This document shows, piece by piece, positions 43,430 to 55,091 of a DNA stretch of 64,000 nt (positions are counted from its first letter, which is position 1; the number at the start of each line of letters is the position of its first letter). A program made the position numbers and the translations under genes. Below the pieces are notes generated by a model. It searched no databases and had not been told where the DNA came from. It saw only the letters and a list, made by a program, of their open reading frames with translations. Origin of the DNA: Humulus lupulus (lineage: Eukaryota; Streptophyta; Magnoliopsida; Rosales; Cannabaceae); NCBI RefSeq assembly GCF_963169125.1, contig NC_084802.1, positions 41,715,107-41,779,106 on the forward strand, in the 5' to 3' direction.

Positions 43430-43732
43430 CATATGCGGTTGCTCGACCACCACGGCTGAGGGTTTAAAGAAGAACTAGGGTCAAACCCTATCTTGCTGCT
43501 TAGATCGGCATGTTGTAACTTTTTTTTATTGTAATTAACCTTTTAAATGTATTTTGGGATCCCATGTATGCAGTAAACGTTTTAGTGAAACATTTGTAAC
43601 TTTGACCAAAATTTTTAACCCTAAACCGTTAATCACATTTAGTTACACGATTATGGAAAAATGACTCGTTTAGCAAGTTTAGCACTATTTAAAATACACA
43701 GTGTAACGATCACTGGGTAGTAGGGTGTTACA
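43430..43732 (+). repeat. 3' LTR of Tekay-plus, last part
   Basis: Continues the LTR after the copia insertion and ends GGGTGTTACA. Its end resembles, in the reverse sense, the outer end of the Tekay-minus LTR (GGATCCCAT, TTTAAAATACACAGTGTAACG). Confidence 0.85.
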
Positions 43733-44388
43733 CAACCCTTACCTCAGTTGTGAATTAAGATGCAGCTAATCACTCCTAAACCTCAAGCCTTAAATCCCCA
43801 AGCTTTAAATTCTCTAACCTTGCCCCAAAATCCAGACAAGAATGAAATAGAGAAGGAACAACCGAGAGAGAGAAAGTTGCAAGTGTGATGTTCTGTTTTT
43901 GTTTCCTTCAGCTAAGGGTAAGGGTGACTAAGTCATTGGTTTTGACTCCAAAATGACACATATGCCCCTTGCCATTTTTGTCTTGCCTTCTTATGCCACA
44001 AGGGAAAACTTGTCATTTGCCACTTATCGCGTTAATTATAATTAATGTCTCACAATTCTCGTTACTTCCAATATCCTCAAATAATTTCCCATTACCCGCT
44101 CAATCCCGGTAATGTACTAAGTAGCAACTTACCCCTAAGATCACCCCGAGCTCGGTATTTGACCCCGTTATGACTAAACCGCTAACTTGCTTCCTAGGAT
44201 CACCTCGTACCGAGTATGTCAAACATATACACATAATAATGTGGTCTCACACATATATCACATATATGCATACACATACATTTATGCCCTCAACGAGTCA
44301 AAATTACTAAAATTCCCTTCTAATAGGAAACGCACCCACCTGCATGCCAATTGAGTCATATAATAATATAACTCACATAATCCTTCCA
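43733..44388 (-). repeat. Tekay-minus 3' LTR, inner part, truncated
   Basis: Continues the LTR from 29262. It follows the same course as the solo LTR at 57983-59280 (AATAATGTGGTCTCA, TTATGCCCTCAACG) but stops at about 44388. The last 130 or so bases up to the expected TTACA end are missing. Beyond it lies the antisense gene of Tat-3. Confidence 0.75.
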
Positions 44389-47300
44389 CAGTTGGTCCAT
44401 TTATGCAATCAACTTCTCTTTCTCAGCTTCAATTTTTTTTATTTGATTGGCAAGTTTCCCCTCCATCTGGGTTACCCTGAGAGTCAACTTGGTCACTTCC
44501 TGTCGATTGAGCTCCATGGTACTGTGGAGAGTTCTGATCTCTTCATCTTTCAAAGAAATGTCTAAACATCCCTAGAGCCAAGAACACGCCTAATTTCCAG
44601 TACCTCCTAGCGGACAACTTCAAGCTCATAACGAAGGTTGGAAAACATAGAGGTATACTCCACAGACCTATCAAAGACATGGGAGACCAACATCAGTGTC
44701 TGCAAAAAACATACAATTGTTAGATAACATCAACACACGAGCTAACCAAACAAAAAGACAACTTTAGATGACTTACACTCTAAATGTCAAGGAGTGCCTT
44801 CGTGAGGATGGTGCTCAAGTTCTCATTCTTAATCTCATTAAAGGTCGTTGTTGTCTGCTCTAGATGGGATGCTTGGTCCATGATGGCACCTAAATTCTGT
44901 ATGACAGACTGATGTGGCTTAGATAAGGGAGCAGGCGTCGAGGAGGAGGCACATGCATCAGTGATACTGGGAGGAATTGGCACAGGCAAGGATGGCTCTA
45001 CCTCTACAACAGGAGTAGGTGCCAGTGGAGCCGAAAGAGTCTCGGGAGGGACCTCTTGGCCGCTCGGATGGAAGGACTAGTCTCCATTGGAGTCGACCTT
45101 TGTTGGGTGTGAACAAAGCTGAACATATCTGAACCTGCAAAAGAAGATCAGATATTAGCAAGATATCAAACACAGACGAAACATAAAGAAAAGATGATAA
45201 AAGTGTCGAACCTTCTGAATGAGACTCGGGTTTGAACATGGCTTCATCAAAGTCATCTGAAGCAAGCAGTGATTACGAGGATGCACCCACCTCATCATCC
45301 TCATGTCCAGCTAACACGGGCAAAGAGGGTACCTCCTCGATATGAATAGACCTCGAGGAGTCTATGGCATTCACAGGCTCGGTACCAGCTTCATCTGGAA
45401 CATCGACGACAGTAGAAGGAAACAGCCTGACCTTGCTAAGGTTCTCTGAAGTAATGAGAACCTTGACATTCTTCTCCATAGGGTTCATGGCAATCAATGC
45501 CTTAGCCCTAGGCCTAGGTCGGGAGGGGTCAATAAAATGGCCCGACGTGCTTAAACTTGGAGTAGTTGGCCTCTGCATCCTTAGTGAAGAAATAGGTGTT
45601 GGCATATCTAAACGCCTTGTTGTTTCCAGAGACCAATTCCAAGAAGGTGTCGGTACCCTCGCTCCTATAATGGTGGAAATGGAAGTACCCCGAGTTGTGC
45701 TGAGAAGGGTTCGTCTTTAGATCAAATAAGTAGTGGATCTCATGAGGTACTAGAGCAGCCCATTTTCTACGATGATAGATAATGTACAACACAGATAACA
45801 CCAAGATAGCATTGGGAGCCAACTGAGAGGGACTAATACCAAAATAATCCACCACACTCGAAAAATATGAAAGAAGAGAAAGTAGGGTACCATAATTAAT
45901 GGCAAAGCATGTCCAAGCGCAGATACCCAAATGAGGGTCCTCAGCTCTGTCATCCGGATTGTAATGGAAACGCCAAAAAGGTCGAAGACCTTCCTTAAGT
46001 TCTTTACCTTCTCTTCAGTCGTGTCAGAGGCAGCCCCTTTGAACCAAACCACCTCGTAATCAGCAAGGCGAGGCTTCTCAACCAGTTTCCATATGATCTC
46101 ACTAGCAAAGGTGGCCCTAGAATCTGATGAATGGAACCCTTTTTGTCGTCTCTTCTTCTGCTGCATAGCTGGCGAGACTCTCTTGCTCTTGGGAGAAGGG
46201 CAGGCCACCTTAGACTGGAACCTATGAATAGAACGCTCCTGAGGGTGAATAGCCTAGCGATGAGAGCCCTCGATATGTTCTCACTGAGAAGAGGAGTGAA
46301 GGGGAACCCGACTGGTATCTCAGTGCAAAGGGCGTTGCAAGGAGTCTCGATGATAAGATAGACTCCACTGAGAAGAATGACTTCGTTGAGAAGTGCCCTA
46401 AGAGCCACGGGGAGTACTATGCTTAGAAGAAATCTGAGAAGAGCCAGGAAAATAGCCTTGAGTGATGTGCCCGGCAATGTGAGGATTATCTTCGGATGGT
46501 TGCCGAGTTGTCTGTTTTACTCTCGCCATTGGGCTATACATTTTCAAGAAATCTTCGTCACTGAATAAATATAGAGTGGAATGGGGGAGAGTCCTTTTCA
46601 CCCTTTCCAACAGCTCTTGGGGAGTACGCTCGCTCAAAGACTTGTTAGACGAAGAGGAGTTGGACATTTGCAACAAAGAAAGGACAAAAAGTAAAGTTAG
46701 TATATCGACGTAATGAAGCTCCCTGCCACGAAAGGCTAGTAGATGGGGGCATATCCATTACTAAGGAGAAAAAGTGATTGGGCTGACCACCCTGGTTCTT
46801 GAATCCCTGGGAATCGCCCAGGGAATATGGTGGTCGGCCTATGCTAAGGGTTAGGCCCACCACCCAGGCCTAGGGACCCTGGAAATCGCCTAGGACATGG
46901 GAAATGCAGTCTAGACTTGGATTTGTAACCCTATAAATCGCCCAATCATAGGGTCTATAAGCCTGGAAATTGCTCAGGCTAAGGAAGCCCTAGGGGTGGT
47001 AAGCCCATGATGGAAGCCCTAGGGGTGGTCGACCCATGATGAAATTTACAAGCCTGGAAATCGCCCTAGCTAAGGAAGCCCTAGGGGTGGTTGGCCCATG
47101 ATGAAATTCACAAGCTTGGAAATCTCCCTAGCTAAGGAAGCTCTAGAGGTGGTTGGCCCATGATGAAATTCACAAGCTTGGAAATGCACAAGGCATGGGA
47201 AACCCTAGGGGTGGTCGGCCAATGATGGGAATTGTAGGCCTAGAAATTGCACAAGGCAAGGGAAACCCTAGGGGTGATCGGCCTATGATGAGAATTGTAG

Positions 47301-47740
47301 GCTTGGAAATCGCACAAGGCAAGGGAAACCCTAATGGTGGTCGGCCTATGATGGGAATTGTAAGCCTGGAAATCGCTGAAGCCATGGAAACCTAGAGGTG
47401 GTCGGCCTATGAGGGATTTGTAACCCTAGAAATCGCCCAGGCTAGGAAAATATATGGGTGGTTGGCCTACATACCTCTAAACCCTAAAGTATCACGCAAA
47501 AATGAAACAAAGATCAAGCCATTGATTAAAAACAAGTTTCTTTGATTCAAACCAGTTAGTTGTTTTAAATCAAAATAGAGCAAAACAAGGAAATTCAGAC
47601 AGATTCATGAAAGACGTAAAGAATAGGAGAGTATACTTACCCAAGAGAAGATACGTAGAGTTGATGAAGAATTGGAGAATTCCACATCTTAGAATTTCTT
47701 GAAGGAGGCGCATGGGTCAAGGGTCTAATGAGTGAGGCCC
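44389..47740 (-). pseudogene. Tat-3 antisense gene, decayed and truncated at its 3' end
   Basis: The leader exon ends at a GTAAGT donor at 47635-47640. The leader intron runs to TTGCAA (a mutated acceptor) just before the ATG at 46667. Exon 1 (MSNSSSSNKSLSERTPQELL) continues through a globular block with FGISPSQLAPN and RKWAALVPHEIHYLFDLK, matching the other two copies, but it has several stops (46398-46210) and frameshifts (near 45935 and 45600). An exon join near 45210 and 45140 (SEG to SDMFS) matches the exon 2/3 joint of Tat-1. The exon 3 donor is GTAAGT at 44771-44776. The last exon begins a coiled coil (KDEEIRTLHSTMELNRQEV) and stops at 44389, before the FYxxW motif. Confidence 0.7.
46780..47480 (-). 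repeat. Minisatellite of about 60 bp in the leader intron of the Tat-3 antisense gene
   Basis: About ten degenerate units built on CCTAGGGGTGGTCGGCC and AAGCCTGGAAATCGCCCAGG. The same CCTAGGGGTGGTCGGCC word recurs three times in the Tat-3 3' LTR (59547-59620). Open frames on either strand here are a by-product of the repeat. Confidence 0.85.
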
Positions 47741-47764
47741 TACTTATCGCCTCTCAGGCTAACT

Positions 47765-48070
47765 ATATTTTTAGAAATTTAAATTCCTTGAAAAATATCT
47801 GGTATTGTTAGAAATTCAAATTCCTTGAAAAATATCTTATATTTTTAGGAATTAATATCCTTGACAAATATATTATATTTTTAGGACTTCAAAACTCTTT
47901 GAAAAATATATATTATATTTTTAGGATTTCAAAACTCCTTGAAAAATATATTATATTTTTAGGACTTCAAAATTCCTTGAAAAATATACTAGATTTTTAA
48001 GAAATTAATTTTCCTTGAAAAATATAATTATTTTTAGGAATTACAATTATCATTGAAAAACACATGCTGA
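47765..48070 (+). repeat. AT-rich tandem repeats
   Basis: Six to seven units of about 40-50 bases with the core TTTTAGGACTTCAAAACTCC and TTGAAAAATATATTATA. They lie upstream of the antisense leader exon. Confidence 0.85.
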
Positions 48071-49170
48071 GAAAATTATCAATAGTTGATAAAAGTACTA
48101 CGTAACGTGTAATGCCCTGGATAGCCAAGATCATTACACTGTGTGTTAATAAAAGTGCAAGACTTGCAAATCAAGTTATTAAGTTAGAAATGTGTTACTG
48201 AAACTATATTTGAACTAGGGTTAAAAGATTTTGGTTACAAAAGTCACATTTCACATAATTTAACATCTTGAACATGGGATCCCAAAAGAAATAGAGTTTA
48301 AAAGACAGTTTACAAAAATTCCAGGTTATAAACATGTACTGGACACTCTAAGGGCAAAACGGACATTTAGGCTTCTCCCGTCCTGTATCACTCTTCGGCC
48401 TTGGCGGCCGATTAGCTGACTATGTACATTCAGCCCCCGAAGCTCTCCTACTCAAGACTGGTCCGCCTTGCTCTTGCATTTACCTGCACCACGTAGCACC
48501 CGTGAGCCAAGGCCTAGCAAGAAAACCAGATAACAGAGCATACTCATCAATCAATCAACCAGATAACTCATAAAGCATAGTCATATATTCAGCAATCCAT
48601 ATTATTCACATAATCAGACATTCAACATACTAAGTTCATCAACTTAACATAAATAATCAATTCATATATTAACCAGGGTTGACGCCCTTCGGTCGCACCC
48701 CTATTTATCCCACTGACTCCGGCCTGCTTAAACCGAGCTCAGTGAATATTAAGTTGTCCTCAGTTACCAGTGGCCAAGCTATGCCCTGTGCGCAAATATT
48801 GATTCCGGCACTTTTAGGCCATTTATCATATGTCCCCATGGCATAATACCATCTATGACATCATATAAATATAGGGAGCTCTTAGTCCCAACATAATCAC
48901 ATAACCGGGTGCAGTTTTCTTACCTTTGATTTCGATAGCTTGATTAGTAAAACCGACCCTCAAGCACGATCCCGTCCGAGCCCTGGCGTACACCTAGTCA
49001 CAGCCATGAATTAGAACCATCACCAAACTTTAATTCTAAAACCTAACCTCAGGACCAATCCTGAGCCCTCGAGAAGCCCTAATTCCACCAAACGGGGTGG
49101 TGGAATCAAACCCCGAGCCCCCGGCCAAAAACCCTAAGAAATAACCCAAAAATCCTCTTCTGAAGGCAGG

Positions 49171-49285
49171 GTAGCGCTATAGCGCCACTAAGTGGGCACT
49201 ACAGCGCTACAAGCAGAGCCAAAAGCCCCAGAAAAATCCCAAGCCTAGCGCTGTAGCGCCCAAAGGCTGGCGCTACAGCACTAGT
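49171..49285 (-). repeat. Palindromic word cluster AGCGCTATAGCGCC in the solo LTR
   Basis: Four variants in 115 bases: TAGCGCTATAGCGCC, GCACTACAGCGCTAC, TAGCGCTGTAGCGCC and GGCGCTACAGCACTA. Confidence 0.8.
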
Positions 49286-49767
49286 CACAGCACCCACTAC
49301 AACAATTTTTAGTATATATTACATTAAAAAATAGCTTATATTTAGAAGTGCTATTAATGGTGGGTGATTAAAAACACACTAAATATATTATTTTGGTGCC
49401 ATATGAATAAACCTCAGGCGCCAAATGAATTTTTTTTTTTTGAGTCTCATCTGCCAAATTTTAATCCCTAAATCTAAGTTACCCTAAAAATTTCTCTCAG
49501 CCTCCATCTCTCACTCTCATCTCGTCTCTCCGCCTCACGAAGTCTCCATCTCTCACTCTCGTCTTTGAGCTTCATATTTGAGCTTCCAACCCATTCCCCT
49601 TCATCACCGTTCATCACCGCCTCACTCTCCATCTCATCTCTGAGCTTGAATCCAAACACCTTCATCACCGTTCACGAACCCAAACGCCTCATACCCAGAA
49701 TACCCAGATGGATTCTCCTTCTCCGTAACGGCTACTTTTTTCTTCTCATACGGTCAGAGCAGGAGGA

Positions 49768-51641
49768 TGTAATGACCCACTACTCTAGACTATTTGGACC
49801 ATTAACGAAACTATACATAAAACTTACATTTTTACGAAAATACCATAATTTATTGAGTAACTTGCAAAATAAGAGTCATTTACAAAGTAAATACTAAAAC
49901 GGATATGGGATCCCATTGTCTTTAAAACAAAAACATACTTTAAAATAATAAGACATTACATAATTAGTGCGGAAAATACATGTAAAAAGACATAAAACCG
50001 AAACTACATCCTCGAATCGAATAACGCTCGGCCCCTTGACACCATTCACCATCGATACACATCCTCCAAGCGTCACGAATCTTACCGCCTCTAAAGCTTA
50101 TTTTCCTGCACATAAACAGAAAGGAGTGAGCCTAATGCCCAGCAAGGAAAATCTAACACAAAGTCATATACATAATTTCATAAGAAAACATAAAGACTTA
50201 ACATAATACATATAACATACACTTATTATAATGGTCATTATTCTTGGGGTCCCATAGACTAAACAAGCATATGCCCATGGAGTTAGTGGGGTCCTACTAG
50301 CTAAGTAGGTCATATGCCCATAACCCATTTGGGGTCTTGTTAGCCATATGGGTCATATGCCCAAGCCTACAAACATACATACATATCATAACACATTTAA
50401 TAACATAAAACATATAGATAACATAAGCACATAACATATTGATTCTAGCCTATTTTCCTTACCAAAGTTACCGGGATATAATGGACTGAGTTGGGACTTT
50501 TGGAACACTCCTAAAACCATAATGAAAGAGTGAGTCTAAAGAAAGGAGATGAAATGAAAGAGATGGAAAGACTAAACCATAAAAACATACTTACCAACTT
50601 CTATGCTTAAGAACTTGGATTCCCTAACCAAAATAAGAATGAGGTTAGGGGACTGAGTAGAAGGTTTTGAGAAAGGAAATAACATGAAATAAATGAAATA
50701 AAGTTTCGGGTTTACCTCAAAGATTTGCAAGATCAATCTAACCTCCACCGAAATACTAAAGAACTCACTTCCCAAAGTGTTTGATAAGCTTATGATGTTT
50801 AAGCTTATAGTTTTTCCCCAAACCAGGTGTTTACACTCTCACACTCACTTAACACTAGTAGCTTCTGAACTTAGAGCAAATGGTGAATAATGGCTGGGTA
50901 CTAGGTCCTATTTATAGAGTTTGGGAATGAAAATATCTTGATTTTACTTGAATAAAGATAATGGCTTTTTAGGTGAAAATCATTTGAATAATCGTTCAGC
51001 AGAGGCTAAAGACTCGTTCAAAAGATGCTGGACTGTTGAAGGAGTTTGAATGGCTGAAAGGAAATGAATTCAAAAACATTTGAAAACATACTGGAGGAGG
51101 CGATATATCGCCTGGGCCAGTATGCCCGAGGCGACCGTGCATCGTTTCGTGTTTTTCGTATTTACGTGCTGCGATATATCGCCCCCTATAGCTGCGATAT
51201 ATCGGCACATGCTGAATAATTAAACACGAAATTACACATTTTTAGCTAAGTTTGAATGGAGTAAATAGCCTTGACTAAGCCCTCAACGTAATCAAAGCTG
51301 CTGACTGACCCTATAACATTCAAATTTTACCCTTATTTAATTTAATCCTCCAAAATACTTAATCCTTAATTACCATTCATAACATGTGCTTAAAATCCTA
51401 TTGGTTGATGTCTAAACCTTATAATATAATAAATATAATCCTTAATATCAGTCACATAATCAAACCTTAGGTTATACTTAATATTCTTAAACTATAGGTT
51501 AAACTTAGAAAATCTATAAGTACTACTATGAGTGTCCAAATAATTCCCGGTCTGAACCAAAAATCCATAGTAACAAAGATAACACTAAACATACTATAAT
51601 ACTACTAAACAATTAGCTACGTAAAGTTCTTGGACTCTACA
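49768..51641 (-). repeat. Solo LTR (1,874 bp) inside the CACTA element
   Basis: TGTAATGACCC...ACTCTACA with target duplication GAGGA (49763-49767 and 51642-51646). Related to the Tekay-type LTRs (GGATCCCAT, CCCAGCAAGGAAA). It contains a word cluster GCGATATATCGC at 51098-51205. Confidence 0.92.
51098..51205 (-). repeat. Palindromic word cluster GCGATATATCGC
   Basis: GAGGCGATATATCGCC, GCTGCGATATATCGCC and GCTGCGATATATCGGC, with a weaker GAGGCGACCGTGCATCG between them, within about 110 bases. Confidence 0.8.
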
Positions 51642-52295
51642 GAGGAGACCTCAATATTGACCTGACTCTCTCTGGTTTTGTGGTGAAGAAGGACTTGTTC
51701 ATCGCTTTGTTGCTTCAGCGAATGGACTGCGATAACGACAAGTAAATCCCTCTTTCTTTTTTTATTTTTATTTTTTGATATCTATGATCGGTTTTCGTAT
51801 CTGGGTTTTGCTCCGAATTGCATTTTTTTTAGTTTGTTCTTGGTTGTGGTTACTATACTTGATTCTTGGTTTCTTGATATCTATGGTTCGGTTTGTATTT
51901 AAGATTTTTTTATTTAAGTTAAATGTGTGGAGATGATATGACTTAATCTGCAGATTTAAGGAGAATGAGTGGAAATGAATGAATGGACTATGTGATTTGG
52001 TTGTTGGGTCATTTTGCTTTTGCCTTTTATTTTGCCCTTTTATCACGTAAATCTAATGGTGTATGTTTGGATTATGATACCCTTTTAGTAAGCATTTTTT
52101 TGTAGCATTGTCCTTTTATTTTTACTGATTTTTTATTTTCCTTCTTCATTTTGGAATGCTAGTACTGAATACCGTTGTTTGATTTCCAAGCCATTGCCAT
52201 CCATTGTCCAAGTTGCTGCCATTCGTGGGTGTTGTTTATGATTTTTCTTCTCTGATGTGTTGTAAATCATTAAAGCAGAAAGGCAGAAATAGACC
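51642..52295 (+). other. CACTA interior, possible further gene fragment
   Basis: Bases 51647-51750 read in one frame as LTLSGFVVKKDLFIALLLQR then a stop, and the frame continues across the solo LTR insertion from 49690. It looks like captured exon sequence but I do not recognise the gene. The rest is T-rich, intron-like. Confidence 0.35.
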
Positions 52296-54672
52296 ATGGC
52301 TTCTCCTTCTCCTTCTCCTTCTCACCTCATAGCTATCCCACAACGCCTCTCAAAACCCTCCATTTCCCACTGTAAGTAAATCTCTCTCTTTCTCTCTGTA
52401 TATATAATATATATACGTATATATATGACCCTACTAGTACCCTTAAGATGAACTAGTATGAGAAATAACTTAAACCCTTAATTTCATTGCTAAATTTTTC
52501 CTCAGTATATGTAAGATTTCTATGAATTTTAGAAGCTGCAATCCATCACGTAATAGTTTGTTTACACCTCATGGTTATTTTCAATAGCATTATTCTAGTA
52601 ATTTAGTTGTTTTCCATATGGTTATATTCCAGTGGCATTGTATTAGCTATTATAAATTCATTGTTACTTTTTATATTTATTTTTTCATCTTGAATTCTTT
52701 GCCTCGCATAGAATTGGAACCATATGTTTGAAATTTAGAGTACTGTGGCCACTTGTTTGCTGTTCTATGAACACTGTTAACTCCATATATGCTAGCTAAT
52801 TAAGAAGTGAAGTTTTCTCTTATCTCTGGTTTTGTTGCTTTTTGAGTGTAATATATTATTTTTATGCAGTACTCTATTCAATTTCCATGTACGTAACAAT
52901 TTCCATGAACAAAGTGTAGTCACAGTTTTCTTTTCCTTTTACTGAGAAAAACAAAATCAATAAAAGCCAAGTATTATATATGGTAATATGCATTTGGGTG
53001 CATGTTATATGGTAATATGCATCTAGCTATACATGATATGTTTCTTGAATTTTGTTTGTCTTGTTCATGCAGCTTCTAATTGATGGTAACTTATTATTTT
53101 ATTTACATAATTGCTGGTGCCTTTTGTGTGTTTATAATTTGTTTTTGTTTGCATATTGTAATGTGGTCCTGACAGCTTAAAACAATGGCCATGAGTACTT
53201 ATCCCCAAAAAAATCAGAGCTCAATCTTGCCGTTCTCCTGACTCCGCTAAAAATTGCATATTGCATTCAATTTACTTGATAAAAAATTCCTATAATTCTT
53301 TAATTATTGAATACTTTTTCACCCATTACTTCTTCTCTCAGCCTTTCTTCTTCTCCAGAATCAAAATCAACCTCAAACACAAACATAACCCCAATTGTTG
53401 ACCCCATTCATGTATCCTCTTCTTCTTCACACTCCTCTCCCAAACAACCCAATTCCAGCTTCAATTACGCTTTCGCCAATTCTAGCGGCAGCCCTCTTCT
53501 TTGAATTTTTCGATCCACTGAATCCAACATTTAAAGGGTTAGTTAGCTCAAAACTTCAATCACTGTATAAAGTTAAGTTCTTTTGGGGGTTTTGTAGTGA
53601 AGGGTCACTACTACATGTGGAAGAAACTAAATGAAATTATGAGATTTGGGTTTGGCAATTATGAAATTGTTTAAATTTTAGTCGATTGTCATGATAATTA
53701 AAGCTTAAATCTTTGGAAATAAAACTAGAAAATAGTATACTCAAATGGGTTATGAACCATGTTGAAAATGAAAAGAATTTCTGACTCTTTTGCTGTTGGG
53801 CAAGTGATTTTCGACTTCTGATTTTTGGCACTTTTCGTAGTTGCAGGTTCATTGGCTGGTTCCCTCTTGTGCTTTCTCAATGTAATTTCTCTTCTCTACA
53901 AAATTATTGAAATACCATAGCCATTATTCAATTCATTTTAGTTATATTTAAGTATAAGTTATAGTGATGAACATAAGTGTATTTGGTACTATATATAGTA
54001 CATGAACACTCAGACTAAATTCAATCTTTGTAGGGTTGCATTTATATTGTTGATGCATATAAAGTTTACTGGAGTAGTTGTGTTAAAGGGATTTACGCTG
54101 GACAAATGGTTCTGTGGCTAGTTGAAGCAATTGGTAACTTTTCAACAGTTCTTTCCTTCTCTCAATGTGTATGCAATTATGTACTAAAACACACACACAC
54201 AAGCAAATGAACAAGAAAAGAAATAACAGAGAAAAAAATGCAAAGATGTTTGTTTCCTTCTCCACTATCAATTACACATTTACAACTTCATTCAATACAA
54301 GCTTGAGAAACACACTGAGAAGAGTATCCTTTGGAAGCCCTTTCGAGAAAACACCCTCTCAGCCCTGGCTTATCTTCTTTCACTCTTTCTCACTATTACA
54401 ACTCCCAAGACTTGTTACAACTGATTATTACAGAGCTAAAAAACAATGTAATTGTGCCACTCTATTGATCCAAATGGTTTATTTGAGGACTGATATTTGA
54501 ACAGAAAACTGTCTCATTCCCTTGTTTTCTGGTCTTATCTTTTTCTCATTATGAGCTTCTTTTGCTAATAATGTAATCCAATGACACAGATGTTTATCTT
54601 GCAGGGACTGTCATGTTGATCTTTGGCATGGGCTTATACGGATTGTTTATCAGTAATGTGCCTCCTGATGTA
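52296..54672 (+). pseudogene. Captured fragment of a UPF0114-family plant gene, with introns
   Basis: Exon-like blocks: 52296-52371 (MASPSPSPSHLIAIPQRLSK, donor GTAAGT), 53342-53540 (SSFNYAFANSSGSP, RSTESNI), 53848-53882 (GSLAGSLLCFLN), 54034-54133 (GCIYIVDAYKVYWSSCVKG and GQMVLWLVEAI) and 54590-54672 (DVYLAGTVMLIFGMGLYGLF, ISNVPPDV). Introns remain between them with GT-AG borders, so genomic DNA rather than mRNA was captured. The order and sequence match the plastid-targeted UPF0114 (YqhA-like) membrane proteins of plants as I recall them. Stops in the second block and loss of the C-terminal exons make it a pseudogene. Confidence 0.75.
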
Positions 54673-55037
54673 GGTTCTGGGATTATAACAATCTTGCCAA
54701 TATGTCAGAAGTCATGTGTGTTTGTTGCTTCTTATTTCTAAAATCAAATTGCTTGTTTGGGTTTTGCTCTAATTATTAACACACTGTTTCAGGAGAAAAA
54801 AGCAAGTGAAAGGCAATCTTAATGCCAAAGTTGGAAAGATAGCTGGCTGTGTTGATGTTAATGCCCAAAAACGTATCACTACTCTGGGGGAGGCATAATC
54901 CTAGGTAGGTTTAATGGCTTATATTTCTTAAGTTGAGAGGTCAGGCCCATGGGTTGCTGCCATGAAATCTAGGGTTTGATTTCTCGTATGGACTTATATA
55001 GCAATTTGTCTGAGTGTAGGCTTTAGCGGAAGGGAAA

Positions 55038-55091
<54 letters not shown>

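Larger units (their letters stand above)
29263..43732 (+). mobile_element. Tekay-plus: chromovirus-type Ty3/gypsy element with a copia insertion
   Basis: 5' LTR part 29263-30256, leader and decayed gag-pol 30257-34063, 3' LTR 34064-36750 plus 43430-43732. Both LTRs start TGTAACGTCCC and the 3' LTR ends GGTGTTACA. Flanking 5-mers are CAATC (29258-29262) and CAACC (43733-43737), one base short of a perfect target duplication. The pol order is reverse transcriptase before integrase, and the end WELESDMQDLYPGLF resembles a chromodomain tail, which fits Tekay/Del chromoviruses. It inserted in the 3' LTR of Tekay-minus. Confidence 0.88.

Noticed and set aside
44346..44350. CAATT as the right target duplication of the Tekay-minus LTR piece
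   Set aside because: It matches the left 5-mer, but the sequence before it does not end in CA or TTACA and LTR homology continues past it to about 44388, so the match is probably chance.
47153..47395. Open frame with a Gly/Met-rich repetitive protein, and its mirror on the other strand
   Set aside because: Both come from the CCTAGGGGTGGTCGGCC minisatellite, whose units happen to stay open. No start context or conservation supports translation.
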